From NCBI RefSeq assembly GCF_000721705.1, contig NZ_JOJL01000015.1, positions 1 to 64,000 on the forward strand: a stretch of 64,000 nucleotides of DNA. The letters are read 5' to 3'. The notes beneath the pieces are model-generated. The model ran no database searches, was not told where the DNA came from, and saw only the letters and a list, made by a program, of their open reading frames with translations. Positions 1 through 8,929 of the stretch are shown piece after piece. This DNA comes from Actinoplanes subtropicus. GTDB lineage: Bacteria > Actinomycetota > Actinomycetes > Mycobacteriales > Micromonosporaceae. Made by a program: the position numbers and the translations under genes. Every line of letters starts with the position of its first letter. The stretch's first letter is position 1.

Positions 1-94
1 GATTTCGATGTTTGTCCACAACAGACTCAAGATCACGCGGTGGCCGCCCTGTTCCCGCCGGCCTCAGCCATGATCACGAACGGCGGCTGCCGTA

Positions 95-862
95 CTAGTC
101 GAGCGGTGAGCGGTCCGGGGCGGAGCCGGGGTCGCGCTGGTGTGGGATGGCCGGCTCGGTCAGCTCGGTCGGCGGGCGGACCAGGGTCAGGGTCGCGTGT
201 CCCTCGGCCAGCAGCGCCAGGTCCGTGCCGGCGGCCGGCTGCTGGGCGGTCTGCAGGAAGTCGGTGTGGACGTACCCGTCGCCCGATTCGAGGATCTGGA
301 TCTGTACGCGGCCGAAGGCGGCCAGGGTGGCGGGCCGCACCGAGGTGACCGACGGGCGGTTGGGCACGTTGAGGTTGAGGGCGACGCCGGGCGGGGCGGC
401 CGCGGCTCGGTCCAGCAGCGATCGGGCGGTGGCGGCGGCCGTCTGCCAGTGCCGGGTCGCGCCGTGCTCCGCCAGGTAGTCCAGGGACACCGCCATCCCG
501 TGCAGGCCGCGTGCCACGGCGGTCAGGGCCGCGCCCACCGTTCCCGAGTGCAGGACGGCCCGGCCCGCGTTGGCCCCCGGGTTGATGCCCGAGAGCACCA
601 GGTCGGGCGCCGGGCCGAAGGCGCCCAGGGTCGCCAGGATCACGATGTACGCCGGGGCCGCGGGCACGGCGTACCCGAAACCGGTTTGCTTTATCAAGAC
701 GCGGCCCTGGGTGGTGACCGCGGCGAGGGCGGCGCTCATGCCGCTGTACTCGGTCGCGGGCGCCGCCACCACCACCTCGTGCCCGGCCTCGCGCGCCGCC
801 GAAGCCAGGGCGGCGAGGCCCGGCGACTCGATGCCGTCGTCGTTGGTGACCAGAATGCGCAT
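95..862 (-). CDS. surE: 5'/3'-nucleotidase SurE
   Basis: SurE removes the phosphate from 5'- and 3'-nucleoside monophosphates using a divalent metal. The 255-residue length is normal for the family. The N-terminus carries the signature NDDG (residues 7-10), with a Ser near 40 (YSGMS) and the SGINPGAN motif near 92-98, which together form the metal site. I start at the ATG at 862 because MRILVTNDDG is the conserved N-terminus; a longer reading frame to 877 adds only five unconserved residues. It lies 37 bp downstream of the GGDEF-EAL gene on the same strand. A near copy of its first 17 bases occurs just upstream (see findings). Confidence 0.93.
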   Translation of the reverse strand: MRILVTNDDGIESPGLAALASAAREAGHEVVVAAPATEYSGMSAALAAVTTQGRVLIKQTGFGYAVPAAPAYIVILATLGAFGPAPDLVLSGINPGANAGRAVLHSGTVGAALTAVARGLHGMAVSLDYLAEHGATRHWQTAAATARSLLDRAAAAPPGVALNLNVPNRPSVTSVRPATLAAFGRVQIQILESGDGYVHTDFLQTAQQPAAGTDLALLAEGHATLTLVRPPTELTEPAIPHQRDPGSAPDRSPLD

Positions 863-899
863 TATGCGCCTCGACAAGAGGGGGTGACCAGGATGCGCA

Positions 900-2570
900 T
901 CAGGCCGCTCGCCAGGTGAGCGTGGCGGCCTCGATCGGCGGCGCCGGGCGGCCGAAGTGGTAACCCTGCAGCACGTCGAACCCCGCGTCGCGCAGGATGT
1001 CCGCCGTCTGCTGGTCCTCCACGCCCTCGGCCACCAGGGTCAGCCGCAGGCCGCGGGCCATCGCCGCGACCGCCTCGACGATCGCCCGCTCGCGTGGGTC
1101 GTGGATGCGGTGCACGAACGAACGGTCCAGCTTGAGCTCGTCCAGCGGCAGCTGGGTGAGCAGCGCCAGCGACGTGTAGCCGGTGCCGAAGTCGTCCATC
1201 GCGATGCGGACGCCCAGCTCGCGGATCGCCCGCAAGCGGTCGGCGCTGCGCTCGGGGCGGGTCATCACCGCACTCTCGGTGATCTCCACCTTGAGCGAGC
1301 CGGCGGGCAGGTCGTACTCGGCGAGCAGGCCGGCGATCACCTCGACGATCCGGTCCTGGGCGAGCACCGGCGCCGGCAGGTTCACCGCCACCGGCACCCG
1401 CCAGCCGTCGCGGTGCCAGCGGGCGGTCTGCCGGACGGCGTCGGCCAGGATCCGGTCGGTCATCGCCGTGATCACCTCGGAGCGCTCGGCCTCGGCCAGG
1501 AACGCGGCCGGCGTGAGCATCCCGTGCCGCGGATGGTCCCAGCGGACCAGGGCCTCGAGCGAGGCGACCTGGCCGGTACGGGCGTCGACCAGCGGCTGGT
1601 AGTAGAGCACCAGCTCGCCCTTCTCGATCGCGGTGCGCAGTTCGGCCAGCAGGCGCAGGTCGGTCGCGCTCTCCGCGGCCAGCTCGGGGCGCCACAGCTC
1701 GACGGCCGTGCGGTGCCGTTTGGCCGCGTACATCGCCGTGTCCGCGCCGGCCAGCAGGTCGCCCAGGTCGCGGCGGTCGGGCCGGGTGCAGGCGATGCCG
1801 ACCGAGGCTTCCACCGTGATCGGCACGCCGGCCACGGTGAACGGCCCCCGGATGTCGCGGAGCAGGCCGCGGCCGAGCGCCTCCAGGTCCTCGCCGGGCT
1901 CGGCGAGCAGCACCACGAACTCGTCGCCGCCCAGCCGGTACACCGCGGCCGGGAACGCCTCGGCCAGCACCGTGGCGACCTGGCGCAGCAGCTCGTCGCC
2001 GCGGGAGTGGCCGAGCTCGTCGTTGATCTCCTTGAACCGGTCGAGGTCGACCAGCGCCAGCGCGATCGGACGGTCGTCGCGGGCGAGCAGGTCGCCGGCC
2101 ACCTCGGCGAGCCGGAGGCGGTTGCCCAGGCCGGTGAGCACGTCGTCCTGGGCGAGGCTTTCGTAGCGACGGCTCAGGTGCTCGACCAGCGGGCCGACCG
2201 AGGCGATGCCGAGCCGGCCGTCGTCGAAGCTGACCACGACCGGCAGCGACTTGCTGCCGGACGGGCGGTTGAGCACCGCGCGGGCCGCGTCGTCCCAGGC
2301 CGTGGCGGCGGGCAGGACCAGCGCCGGGCCGCGCAGGATGGAGCGGGCCGGGCGGCGGAACATCAGCGCGCGGCCGTAGCCGAGCCGTCCGGCGAGGACA
2401 TTGTCCAGGTACGGCCGGTCCAGCACGTACGGGGTGCCGTCGTCGACCGCGACCAGTCCCAGCGCCTCGGGGTCGGCGCGGATCAACGCCTCGATCTCGC
2501 CGACGCCGAGATCCGCATCGATCACGGTCACCGGGGTGGCGAGGTCGCCGAGCACAGGCGCGTGCTGCAT
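900..2570 (-). CDS. GGDEF-EAL domain protein (c-di-GMP turnover)
   Basis: Likely a cyclic-di-GMP enzyme. After a roughly 140-residue N-terminal region that reads like a CBS-type sensor, there is a GGDEF domain with an intact GGDEF signature (about residues 214-218) and an EAL domain with EALVRW (about 339-344) and downstream metal-site motifs such as DDFGTGYTSL. Both signatures are intact, so the protein could in principle make or degrade c-di-GMP; which activity dominates cannot be told. No membrane segment is visible, so it is probably cytoplasmic. I prefer the ATG at 2570, preceded by a GGGGGAGGG stretch, over the frame's first possible start at 2672. surE follows on the same strand. Confidence 0.9.
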   Translation of the reverse strand: MQHAPVLGDLATPVTVIDADLGVGEIEALIRADPEALGLVAVDDGTPYVLDRPYLDNVLAGRLGYGRALMFRRPARSILRGPALVLPAATAWDDAARAVLNRPSGSKSLPVVVSFDDGRLGIASVGPLVEHLSRRYESLAQDDVLTGLGNRLRLAEVAGDLLARDDRPIALALVDLDRFKEINDELGHSRGDELLRQVATVLAEAFPAAVYRLGGDEFVVLLAEPGEDLEALGRGLLRDIRGPFTVAGVPITVEASVGIACTRPDRRDLGDLLAGADTAMYAAKRHRTAVELWRPELAAESATDLRLLAELRTAIEKGELVLYYQPLVDARTGQVASLEALVRWDHPRHGMLTPAAFLAEAERSEVITAMTDRILADAVRQTARWHRDGWRVPVAVNLPAPVLAQDRIVEVIAGLLAEYDLPAGSLKVEITESAVMTRPERSADRLRAIRELGVRIAMDDFGTGYTSLALLTQLPLDELKLDRSFVHRIHDPRERAIVEAVAAMARGLRLTLVAEGVEDQQTADILRDAGFDVLQGYHFGRPAPPIEAATLTWRAA

Positions 2571-2830
2571 TGCGCGGGCACCACCCTCCCCCGTCCGGCG
2601 CGGCCCAAGATTCAGCACAGGCCAGTTGGTGCGCAAGAGTACGTCAGGTACCTGGATGATCTCGACGAGCACAGGAAGAATTCACGAACCTGCGACCCGG
2701 CCGAGGCCCGTACACCCTGGACCGGTCCATTGCGGACGGCCGGCCCTCGGGCGACGACCAGGCCATGTACGCCCCGACTCGACCGGGGCCCGCCCCCGGG
2801 AGATCCGATCCGATCACCTAGAGTCCGGTC

Positions 2831-3454
2831 ATGGCCACACTCCACCAGGCGACGCTCACTCCCACGAAGCTCGAGTTGCTCACGGCCTGGCTCCCGGGCC
2901 GCCACTGGTACCCGGAGGAGGCGGTCGCCGGCCTCGAACGGGTGGCCGGCTGCCGCTTCGACGACCCGGAGGGCGAGGTGGGCGTGGAGCTGCTGGTGGT
3001 GCGCGCCGGGGAGGACGGGCCCGTGGTGCACGTGCCGATGACCTACCGCGGCGCGCCCCTGGAGGAGGCCGACTTCTTCCTGATCGGCACGATGGAGCAC
3101 TCGGTGCTGGGCCGCCGCTGGGTCTACGACGCGGTCGGCGACCCGGTCTTCGTCGAGGCGCTGACCGCGGTCATCCGCACCGGCGGGCACCAGGCCGACG
3201 AGTTCCTGGAGACCGCCGACGGGCCGCAGCGGCGGGAGCCGTCGCTGACCGTACGAGGGACCGGCACCGCCGACTCGTCGGAACCGGCCGGGCGGCTGGT
3301 GCGGGTCGAGGACGGTGACCCGGCCGTGGTGGTGGCCGAGGCGGCCCGGCTGGACGTGCGGCGGGTGCTCAATCCGGTGCCGGCCGAGGGGCCGTTGGCG
3401 CTGATCGGGGCCTGGGAGGGGCAGACGCCGACGGTCCTCGCGGATCTCTATTGA
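2831..3454 (+). CDS. Maltokinase N-terminal cap-like domain protein (CG0192-related)
   Basis: A 207-residue protein resembling the small actinobacterial family annotated as CG0192-related or maltokinase N-terminal cap-like. The WYPEEAVAGLERVAG segment and the middle portion (HVPMTYRGAPL, then a GTMEHSVLGRRWVYDAVGDP stretch) are the recognisable parts. There is no kinase domain, so only the cap-like fold is present; its biological role is unknown. It is a lone plus-strand gene convergent with the SDR gene. Its stop codon lies inside the first unit of a three-copy 15-bp tandem repeat (3440-3484). Confidence 0.75.
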   Translation: MATLHQATLTPTKLELLTAWLPGRHWYPEEAVAGLERVAGCRFDDPEGEVGVELLVVRAGEDGPVVHVPMTYRGAPLEEADFFLIGTMEHSVLGRRWVYDAVGDPVFVEALTAVIRTGGHQADEFLETADGPQRREPSLTVRGTGTADSSEPAGRLVRVEDGDPAVVVAEAARLDVRRVLNPVPAEGPLALIGAWEGQTPTVLADLY

Positions 3455-3484
3455 GCGAACCTCTGTCGAGCGGACCTCTATTGC
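3440..3484. repeat. 15-bp tandem repeat, three copies, over a stop codon
   Basis: Three consecutive degenerate 15-bp units (consensus GCGGACCTCTATTGA) run from the last codons of the cap-like gene into the gap before the SDR gene. The TGA stop is part of the first unit. The units differ by a few bases, so this is not a very recent expansion. Confidence 0.8.
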
Positions 3485-3492
3485 GCGGTCGC

Positions 3493-4158
3493 TTATCTGG
3501 CGAGCCCGACCGTGTGGCCGATCGTCTCCGGCCGGCTCAGGCAGGCCAGCATCTGGTCGGCGACGTCGGCGCGGGAGACCGCGAAGCCGCCGCGGACGTT
3601 GCGGTCGATCGCCGTACGGTAATGCCTGGTCAGCGGCCCGTCGGTGAGCTTGGGCGGGCGGCTGATCGTCCACTCCAGGCCGCTGCCGCGGACCACGTCC
3701 TCCATCCGGGCCAGGTCCTCGTAGTGGGCGTGGAACATGGTCTTGGCGAACGGCGCGCCGAGATGCCGCATGAAGAAGCCGTCGCCCGGGTCGTGCTTGG
3801 GCGGCCGCGGGCGCTCGGGCGACGGGAAGGTGCCCATCGGGGCCGCGCTGACCACGATCAGGCGGCGGGTCTTCGTCTCCCAGGCCGCCTGGACCAGGGC
3901 TTCCGTGCCGCGCCAGGCGACGCCGGACTCGGCCTTCGTGCGCGCGCCGAGCGCCGACAGGATCGCGTCGGCGTCCCCGATCGCCTCGGTCAGGGCCGGC
4001 ACGTCGGGGTGGGCGAGGTCCGCGTGGGCGGTGCGGACCGGTTCGGTGATCTTCTCGGGGCTGCGGGCGATCGCGGTCACGTCGTGTCCCGCGTCGAGGG
4101 CCTGTCGCAGCAGGTGGCGCCCGATGCCGCCGGTGGCCGCGACGATGATGAGCCGCAT
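3493..4158 (-). CDS. NAD(P)-binding SDR/NmrA-like protein
   Basis: A 221-residue Rossmann-fold protein of the atypical short-chain dehydrogenase (NAD(P)H-binding, NmrA-like) group. The dinucleotide-binding motif AATGGIGRHLLRQA is at residues 7-20. The classical YxxxK catalytic pair is not evident, so it may bind a cofactor without being a typical dehydrogenase. It is divergent from a MarR-family regulator, with a palindrome between them, so MarR control of this gene is the natural inference. The substrate is unknown. Confidence 0.82.
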   Translation of the reverse strand: MRLIIVAATGGIGRHLLRQALDAGHDVTAIARSPEKITEPVRTAHADLAHPDVPALTEAIGDADAILSALGARTKAESGVAWRGTEALVQAAWETKTRRLIVVSAAPMGTFPSPERPRPPKHDPGDGFFMRHLGAPFAKTMFHAHYEDLARMEDVVRGSGLEWTISRPPKLTDGPLTRHYRTAIDRNVRGGFAVSRADVADQMLACLSRPETIGHTVGLAR

Positions 4159-4189
4159 GACGTCCTCCCCAGGGTCCGTCGGTCAGTTA

Positions 4190-4204
4190 ATATGGAAACC
4201 ATAT
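4190..4204. promoter_or_regulatory. Probable MarR operator (15-bp palindrome)
   Basis: The sequence ATATGGAAACCATAT is a perfect inverted repeat (6-bp arms, 3-bp centre) in the 71-bp gap between the divergent SDR and MarR genes. A further CCATATG half-site overlaps the MarR start codon. This is where an autoregulating MarR protein would be expected to bind; binding itself is inferred. Confidence 0.65.
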
Positions 4205-4229
4205 CATCTCCTTTTGAGGTTCGTACCAT

Positions 4230-4697
4230 ATGAGTTTCAAATCAACGGTGCAGCGGCGGCTCGCCAACCGGGTCAAGGACGCGCTGCGCGACGTCTCGCT
4301 GCAGCTCGCGCTGCTCAACCACCAGGTCGGCGCGCGGCTCAAGCTGCGCGACGTCGACTTCGACTGCCTGAATCTGCTCAACCAGCACGGGCCGCTCGGG
4401 CCGGGAGCGCTGGCCAAGCTGGCCGGCCTGCACCCGGCGACGATGACCGGGGTGCTCGACCGGCTGGAGAAGGCCGGGTGGGCCACCCGCGACCGTGACC
4501 GGGAGGACCGGCGCGCGGTGGTGGTGCGGGCGGCGCCCGAGCGGGGGCGGGAGATCTTCGAGCTGTACGCGGGGATGAACGGCTCGATGGACGACATCTG
4601 CGCCGACTACACGGTCGAGCAGCTCGAGATCATCGAGGAGTTCCTGCGCCGCACCGCCGCCGCCGGCCACGACTCAACCGTGAAGCTGACCGATTAG
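4230..4697 (+). CDS. MarR family transcriptional regulator
   Basis: A 155-residue winged-helix regulator. The helix-turn-helix region (GPGALAKLAGLHPATMTGVL) is followed by the typical MarR wing with the D-R-D-R-E-D-R-R pattern, and helices for dimerisation flank it. The start at 4230 has a TGAGGT ribosome site nine bases upstream. It faces the SDR gene and probably controls it and itself. Its 3' end overlaps the convergent oxidoreductase gene by 24 bp. Confidence 0.9.
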   Translation: MSFKSTVQRRLANRVKDALRDVSLQLALLNHQVGARLKLRDVDFDCLNLLNQHGPLGPGALAKLAGLHPATMTGVLDRLEKAGWATRDRDREDRRAVVVRAAPERGREIFELYAGMNGSMDDICADYTVEQLEIIEEFLRRTAAAGHDSTVKLTD

Positions 4698-5627
4698 CTC
4701 CCGCTCGCAGAAGGTCAGGAAGCCGTCCGGGTCGGGGCCGGCGTTCATCAGGGCGATGTGGTCGAACCCGGCCTTCTCGTACTTCCCGATCGCGTCCCGG
4801 TAGCGCTGCGGGTCCGGGCCGGTGACCAGCTGATCCCGTACGTCGTCGGGACGGACCGTCGCCGACGCGGCCTCGAAGTTGGCCGGGTTGGGCAGCTCGG
4901 ACATCACCTTCCAGCCCAGCACCGACCAGCGGCTCGTCTCGTGCGCCGCGCGGACCGCGTCCGCCTCGTCCGGCGCCCAAGCGACGGCGAGTTCGGCGTA
5001 CTTCGGGCCCTTGCCGCCGGCCTCGGTGAACGTCTCGACCAAGTCCGGGCGCGGCTCGGTGGCGAACAGGCCGCTGCCGTGCGTCGCGGCCAGCTCGGCA
5101 GCGTTCTTCCCGCCGGCCGCCACCGCGATCGCCGGTAGCTTGTCCGGCAGGTCGAACACCCGGGCGTCCTCCAGCGTCAGATAGGTCCCCTGGTAGGACT
5201 GGTAACCCCCGCGCCAGAGCAGCGCGATGATCTCCAGCGCCTCGGCCAGAAGAGCCTGCCGATCCCGTACGCCCGGAAAACCCGCACCCACCACGTGCTC
5301 GTTCAATCGCTCGCCGGACCCGACGCCCAGGGTGAACCGATCATCGGAGATGATCGCCAGGGTCGCCGCGGCCTGCGCGATGATCGCCGGGTGGTAGCGC
5401 ACGGTCGGGCAGGTGACGCCGGTCGCGAGACCCAGGCGGGTGGTGCGGGCCGCGATCGCGCCGAGCACCGACCAGGCAAAAGGCGAATGCCCCTGTACGT
5501 CGAGCCACGGGTGGTAGTGGTCGCTGATCTCCACGAAGTCGAAGCCGCACTCCTCGGCGCGGACCGCCTGCCGGATCAGTTCCTTCGGGCCGAACGCCTC
5601 CGCGGCCAGTTTGTATCCGATTTCCAT
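4674..5627 (-). CDS. LLM class F420-dependent oxidoreductase (FGD-like)
   Basis: A 317-residue luciferase-like monooxygenase-fold protein. The N-terminus MEIGYKLAAEAFGPKEL, the ISDHYHPW segment (residues about 34-41) and the GSGERLNEHVVG segment (about 104-115) match the F420-dependent glucose-6-phosphate dehydrogenase-like branch. It probably uses reduced or oxidised coenzyme F420 in the cytoplasm. The substrate is unknown; I do not claim it is Fgd itself. It stands alone, divergent from the DHPS-like gene. Confidence 0.85.
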   Translation of the reverse strand: MEIGYKLAAEAFGPKELIRQAVRAEECGFDFVEISDHYHPWLDVQGHSPFAWSVLGAIAARTTRLGLATGVTCPTVRYHPAIIAQAAATLAIISDDRFTLGVGSGERLNEHVVGAGFPGVRDRQALLAEALEIIALLWRGGYQSYQGTYLTLEDARVFDLPDKLPAIAVAAGGKNAAELAATHGSGLFATEPRPDLVETFTEAGGKGPKYAELAVAWAPDEADAVRAAHETSRWSVLGWKVMSELPNPANFEAASATVRPDDVRDQLVTGPDPQRYRDAIGKYEKAGFDHIALMNAGPDPDGFLTFCERELIGQLHG

Positions 5628-5711
5628 GTCTTCCGCGTTCCCCCGGCCGATCCCGCCAAACCGGCCCAGGACCGGCTGTTACCCTCGCGAACCGTGGACC
5701 AGGAGCACAGC

Positions 5712-6560
5712 GTGCGAAAGATCGGCAACCGGAGTTTCGACTTCGCACGGCAGGTCGCGGTGATGGCGATCGTCAACCGGACACCCGACTCGTTCCACGA
5801 CAAGGGCAGCACGTTCGCGCTCGAGCAGGCGGTGGCGGCGGTCGAGCGGGCGGCCGCGGCCGGGGCCGACTGGATCGACATCGGCGGGGTGCCGTTCGCG
5901 CCCGGGCCGGAGGTGAGCGCGGCCGAGGAGCTCGACCGGGTGCTGCCGGTCGTGACGAAGGCCCGCGACCTGGCGGTCGTCTCGGTCGACACGTTCCGGC
6001 CCTCGGTCGCCGCCGAGGTGATCAAGGCGGGCGCCGGGGTGATCAACGACACGTCGGGCCTGCGCGACCCGGAGATGGCCGACGCGGTGGCCGGCACCGA
6101 CGCCCAGCTGGTGCTCACCCACAGCCTGGCGCCGCCGCGGACGGCGTGGCCTCGCCCGCACTACGACGACGTGACTCTCGAGGTCGCCGGGTTCCTGCGG
6201 GAACGGGTGAAGGTGGCGCTCGACCGCGGCGTACGGCCGAATCAGATCATCATCGATCCGGGGCACGACCTGAACAAGAACACGCTGCACTCGCTCGAGC
6301 TGACCCGCCGGTTGGACGAGATCGCGGCGGTCGGCTATCCGATGCTGGCGGCGGTGAGCAACAAGGACTTCATCGGCGAGACGCTGGACGCGGCGCAGCA
6401 GTCGCGGTTGTCCGGGACGCTGGCGACGGTGGTGTTCTGCATCCTGCACGGTGCCCGGATCGTCCGGGTGCACGACGTGCCGGCCACGGTCGACGCGGTC
6501 CGGATGACGGAGGCGATCCTGGGGTGGCGGGCGCCGGCCTACACCCGCCACAACATCTAG
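5712..6560 (+). CDS. Dihydropteroate synthase family protein, FolP2-like
   Basis: A TIM-barrel pterin-binding protein of 282 residues. It has the DHPS opening (MAIVNRTPDSFHDKG), INDTSGLRDPEM, the conserved IIDPGHDLNKN and the SNKDFIGETL block. In classical FolP the second loop reads GGESTRPG; here it reads GGVPFAPGPE, so the substrate-loop S/T/R residues are missing. That is the pattern of the mycobacterial paralogue FolP2, whose role in folate synthesis is doubtful. I use the GTG at 5712, which has AGGAG six bases upstream; a GTG at 5694 is also possible. No other folate gene is nearby. Confidence 0.85.
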   Translation: MRKIGNRSFDFARQVAVMAIVNRTPDSFHDKGSTFALEQAVAAVERAAAAGADWIDIGGVPFAPGPEVSAAEELDRVLPVVTKARDLAVVSVDTFRPSVAAEVIKAGAGVINDTSGLRDPEMADAVAGTDAQLVLTHSLAPPRTAWPRPHYDDVTLEVAGFLRERVKVALDRGVRPNQIIIDPGHDLNKNTLHSLELTRRLDEIAAVGYPMLAAVSNKDFIGETLDAAQQSRLSGTLATVVFCILHGARIVRVHDVPATVDAVRMTEAILGWRAPAYTRHNI

Positions 6561-6754
6561 CGGGTCTTGCGGGCCGGATCCTCCATCGCGTCCTCGCGGT
6601 TGGCGTGCAGTTTGTTGATGCCCCGGTTGCTGCTGCCGCTGGCCGGGGTCTTCGAGGTGGGCGGCTCGTCCGTGAGGAAGGTGCCCTCCTCCTCGAGCCC
6701 GCTGATGTGCTGATCGGTGCTGCCGCCGGCGACGGTCTGCTCATCCCTGGTCAT
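6557..6754 (-). CDS. Small hydrophilic hypothetical protein
   Basis: A 65-residue acidic, polar protein without membrane segments or a recognised domain. A start at 6754 (MTRDEQTVAGG) is taken; the frame is open to 6790. It overlaps the DHPS-like stop by 4 bp in convergent orientation and follows the TetR gene on the same strand. I do not recognise it, and coding is supported only by the open frame and tight fit between neighbours. Confidence 0.4.
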   Translation of the reverse strand: MTRDEQTVAGGSTDQHISGLEEEGTFLTDEPPTSKTPASGSSNRGINKLHANREDAMEDPARKTR

Positions 6755-6786
6755 ACGGGCGGGATACCCTCTGCGGCCCGTACGAC

Positions 6787-7344
6787 TCATCCGATGTCAT
6801 CAAAGGTGCTCAGCAGGTCGGCCATCCACGGCTCGCGGGGCACCGGTTCCGGCCCGAGCACCCGCATCGCGCCCAGGCAGGTGAGCAGCATGCCCATCGC
6901 GATGAAGTTGCGGGCCTCCTCGGCGCTCACCCCGGCCAGCTCGCGGACCACCGAGTAGATCCGGCCGAAACAGTCCCGCACCGGCGCGCCGATCGCCGGG
7001 TCCGCGCTGGCCGTGAAGCCGTGCAGCAGCAGCGTGATCAGCTCGCGCTCGACCAACAGGTCCTTGTACGCCTCGCCGAGGCTGGCCAGCGACGGCTCCT
7101 CGGCGGCCGCCGCCCGGAACCGCTGCTCGATCCGGTCCCCGGCCCGGTTGATCGCCGCGATGAACAGCTCCTGCTTGGTCCGGAAAATCCTGATCACGTA
7201 CGGCTGGGAGACGCCGGCCAGGCGCGCGACCTGGTCGGTGGTGGTCCCGGCGTATCCGCCCAGGCTGAACGCGGTGACGGCAGCGGTGACGAGCTGCTCG
7301 TGCCGCTCCTCGGCGGTGAGGCGGGTGCGAGTGGCGGGGGTCAT
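6787..7344 (-). CDS. TetR family transcriptional regulator
   Basis: A 185-residue TetR-type repressor with an N-terminal helix-turn-helix (TTDQVARLAGVSQPYVIRIF, about residues 35-54) and a variable ligand domain. It is divergent from an MFS exporter, and the gap holds two identical palindromes. The expected logic is repression of the exporter and itself, relieved by an exported compound. That logic is inferred from the family. Confidence 0.92.
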   Translation of the reverse strand: MTPATRTRLTAEERHEQLVTAAVTAFSLGGYAGTTTDQVARLAGVSQPYVIRIFRTKQELFIAAINRAGDRIEQRFRAAAAEEPSLASLGEAYKDLLVERELITLLLHGFTASADPAIGAPVRDCFGRIYSVVRELAGVSAEEARNFIAMGMLLTCLGAMRVLGPEPVPREPWMADLLSTFDDIG

Positions 7345-7354
7345 GGTTGACAGA

Positions 7355-7402
7355 TTATCAGTCGATAACTACCGTCGTCCGCAGAAGTTATCAGTCGATA
7401 AC
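7355..7402. promoter_or_regulatory. Twin TetR operators
   Basis: TTATCAGTCGATAAC occurs at 7355-7369 and again at 7388-7402. Each contains the inverted repeat TTATC-N4-GATAA. The two copies are 33 bp apart, close to three helical turns, so two dimers would sit on the same face. They fill the gap between the divergent TetR and MFS genes. Confidence 0.75.
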
Positions 7403-7422
7403 AACTTCCTTTGGGGGAAGCA

Positions 7423-8832
7423 ATGACCACCATCGCCGAGCGCCCGGCCCCGCAGACTCAGCGCCGCCGCGCCTCCCGACCCTTGGCCGCCGTGCTGGCC
7501 GCGGTCGGGATACCCACGTTCATGGTCACGCTGGACAACCTGGTGGTGAGCACGGCCCTGCCGGTGATCCGCAACGACCTGCACGCGTCGCTGACCCAGT
7601 TGCAGTGGTTCGTGAACGCGTACACGCTGCCGTTCGCCGCGTTCCTGCTCACGGCCTCGGCGCTCGGCGACCGGATCGGCCGCCGCCGGATGTTCCTGGC
7701 CGGCATCGTCGTCTTCACGCTGGCGTCGGCCGCGGCCGGCATGGCCACCGAGTCGTGGCAGCTCACCGCGGCCCGCGCGATCCAGGGCCTGGGCGGCGCG
7801 GCGGTCGCCCCGCTGGCCCTGACCTTGCTGGCCCAGGCGGTCCCCGACAACATGCGCACCCTGGCGGTCGGCGTCTGGGGCGGCTTCAGCGGCCTCGGCG
7901 TAGCGGTCGGCCCGGTCGTCGGCGGCGCCGTGGTCGACGGCCTCGACTGGCACTGGATCTTCTGGCTGAACGTCCCCGTCGGCGTCGTGGCGGTGATCCT
8001 GGCCGCAACGGTCCTCGACGAGTCCCGCGGCGGCGCCCGCCGGCTCGATCCTCTGGGCCTCGTACTGTCCGCATCGGGAATGTTGCTGCTCATCTGGGGC
8101 GTCGTGGACGGACCCGACCACGGCTGGTCCTCGGCCCGCGTGCTCACCATGCTGATCTCCGGCGCCGCCCTGATCGCCGCCTTCATCACCTGGCAGGCCC
8201 GCAACAAGCACCCGATGCTGCCCCTGTCGCTGTTCCGCTCCCGCGGCTTCAGCCTGGTCAACGTGGTCACGCTGACCTTCTCGGCCGGCACCTTCGGCGC
8301 GGTCTTCCTGCTGGCCCAGTTTTTCCAGGTGGTGCAGGGCGCCAGCCCGCTCGACTCGGGCCTGCGCACCCTCCCCTGGACCATGGCCCCGATGGTGGTC
8401 GCCCCGCTGGCCGGCATCTTCGGCGACCGCATCGGCCAGCGCAACCTCATCTTCGCCGGCCAGGTGCTGCTGGCGGGCGCGATCCTCTGGATGGGCCTGA
8501 CCACCAGCGCGACGGTCAGCTACTCCCACCTGGTAGCCGCCTTCGCCATGGCCGGCGTGGGCATGGGCCTGACCTTCGCCCCGATCAGCACCATGGCCCT
8601 GGCCAGCGTGACGGAACAGCAGCGCGGCGTGGCCTCCGGCGCCAACAACACCATCCGCGAACTGGGCGTCGCCGTCGGCGTCGCCGCCCTGGCCTCCATC
8701 TTCAGCTCGTACGGCAGCTACCTCACCCACGGCTCCTTCGTAGACGGCCTACGCCCCGCAGTACTGGCCGGCGCCGCCATCGTCGCCGCGGGCGCGGTGG
8801 TGGCCCTGTGGCTGCCCCGCCCCAGCCGCTGA
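7423..8832 (+). CDS. MFS drug exporter (DHA2/EmrB type)
   Basis: A 469-residue multi-pass membrane protein of the 14-segment DHA2 group. It has the opening LDNLVVSTALPVI, the loop motif GDRIGRRRMF (about residues 84-93) and the C-motif-like GFSGLGVAVGPVVGG. It would act as a proton antiporter exporting a hydrophobic compound. I start at the ATG at 7423, which follows a GGGGGAAG ribosome site. It faces a TetR repressor. Confidence 0.92.
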   Translation: MTTIAERPAPQTQRRRASRPLAAVLAAVGIPTFMVTLDNLVVSTALPVIRNDLHASLTQLQWFVNAYTLPFAAFLLTASALGDRIGRRRMFLAGIVVFTLASAAAGMATESWQLTAARAIQGLGGAAVAPLALTLLAQAVPDNMRTLAVGVWGGFSGLGVAVGPVVGGAVVDGLDWHWIFWLNVPVGVVAVILAATVLDESRGGARRLDPLGLVLSASGMLLLIWGVVDGPDHGWSSARVLTMLISGAALIAAFITWQARNKHPMLPLSLFRSRGFSLVNVVTLTFSAGTFGAVFLLAQFFQVVQGASPLDSGLRTLPWTMAPMVVAPLAGIFGDRIGQRNLIFAGQVLLAGAILWMGLTTSATVSYSHLVAAFAMAGVGMGLTFAPISTMALASVTEQQRGVASGANNTIRELGVAVGVAALASIFSSYGSYLTHGSFVDGLRPAVLAGAAIVAAGAVVALWLPRPSR

Positions 8833-8929
8833 CCACGCCAAATGGTCAAGGCCCACCGCCCGGGCACCCGGCCGCCGACCCAACTTCCAACCGCCGACCC
8901 AGCACTTGGCTCCCGAGCCCGCGGCCGGC

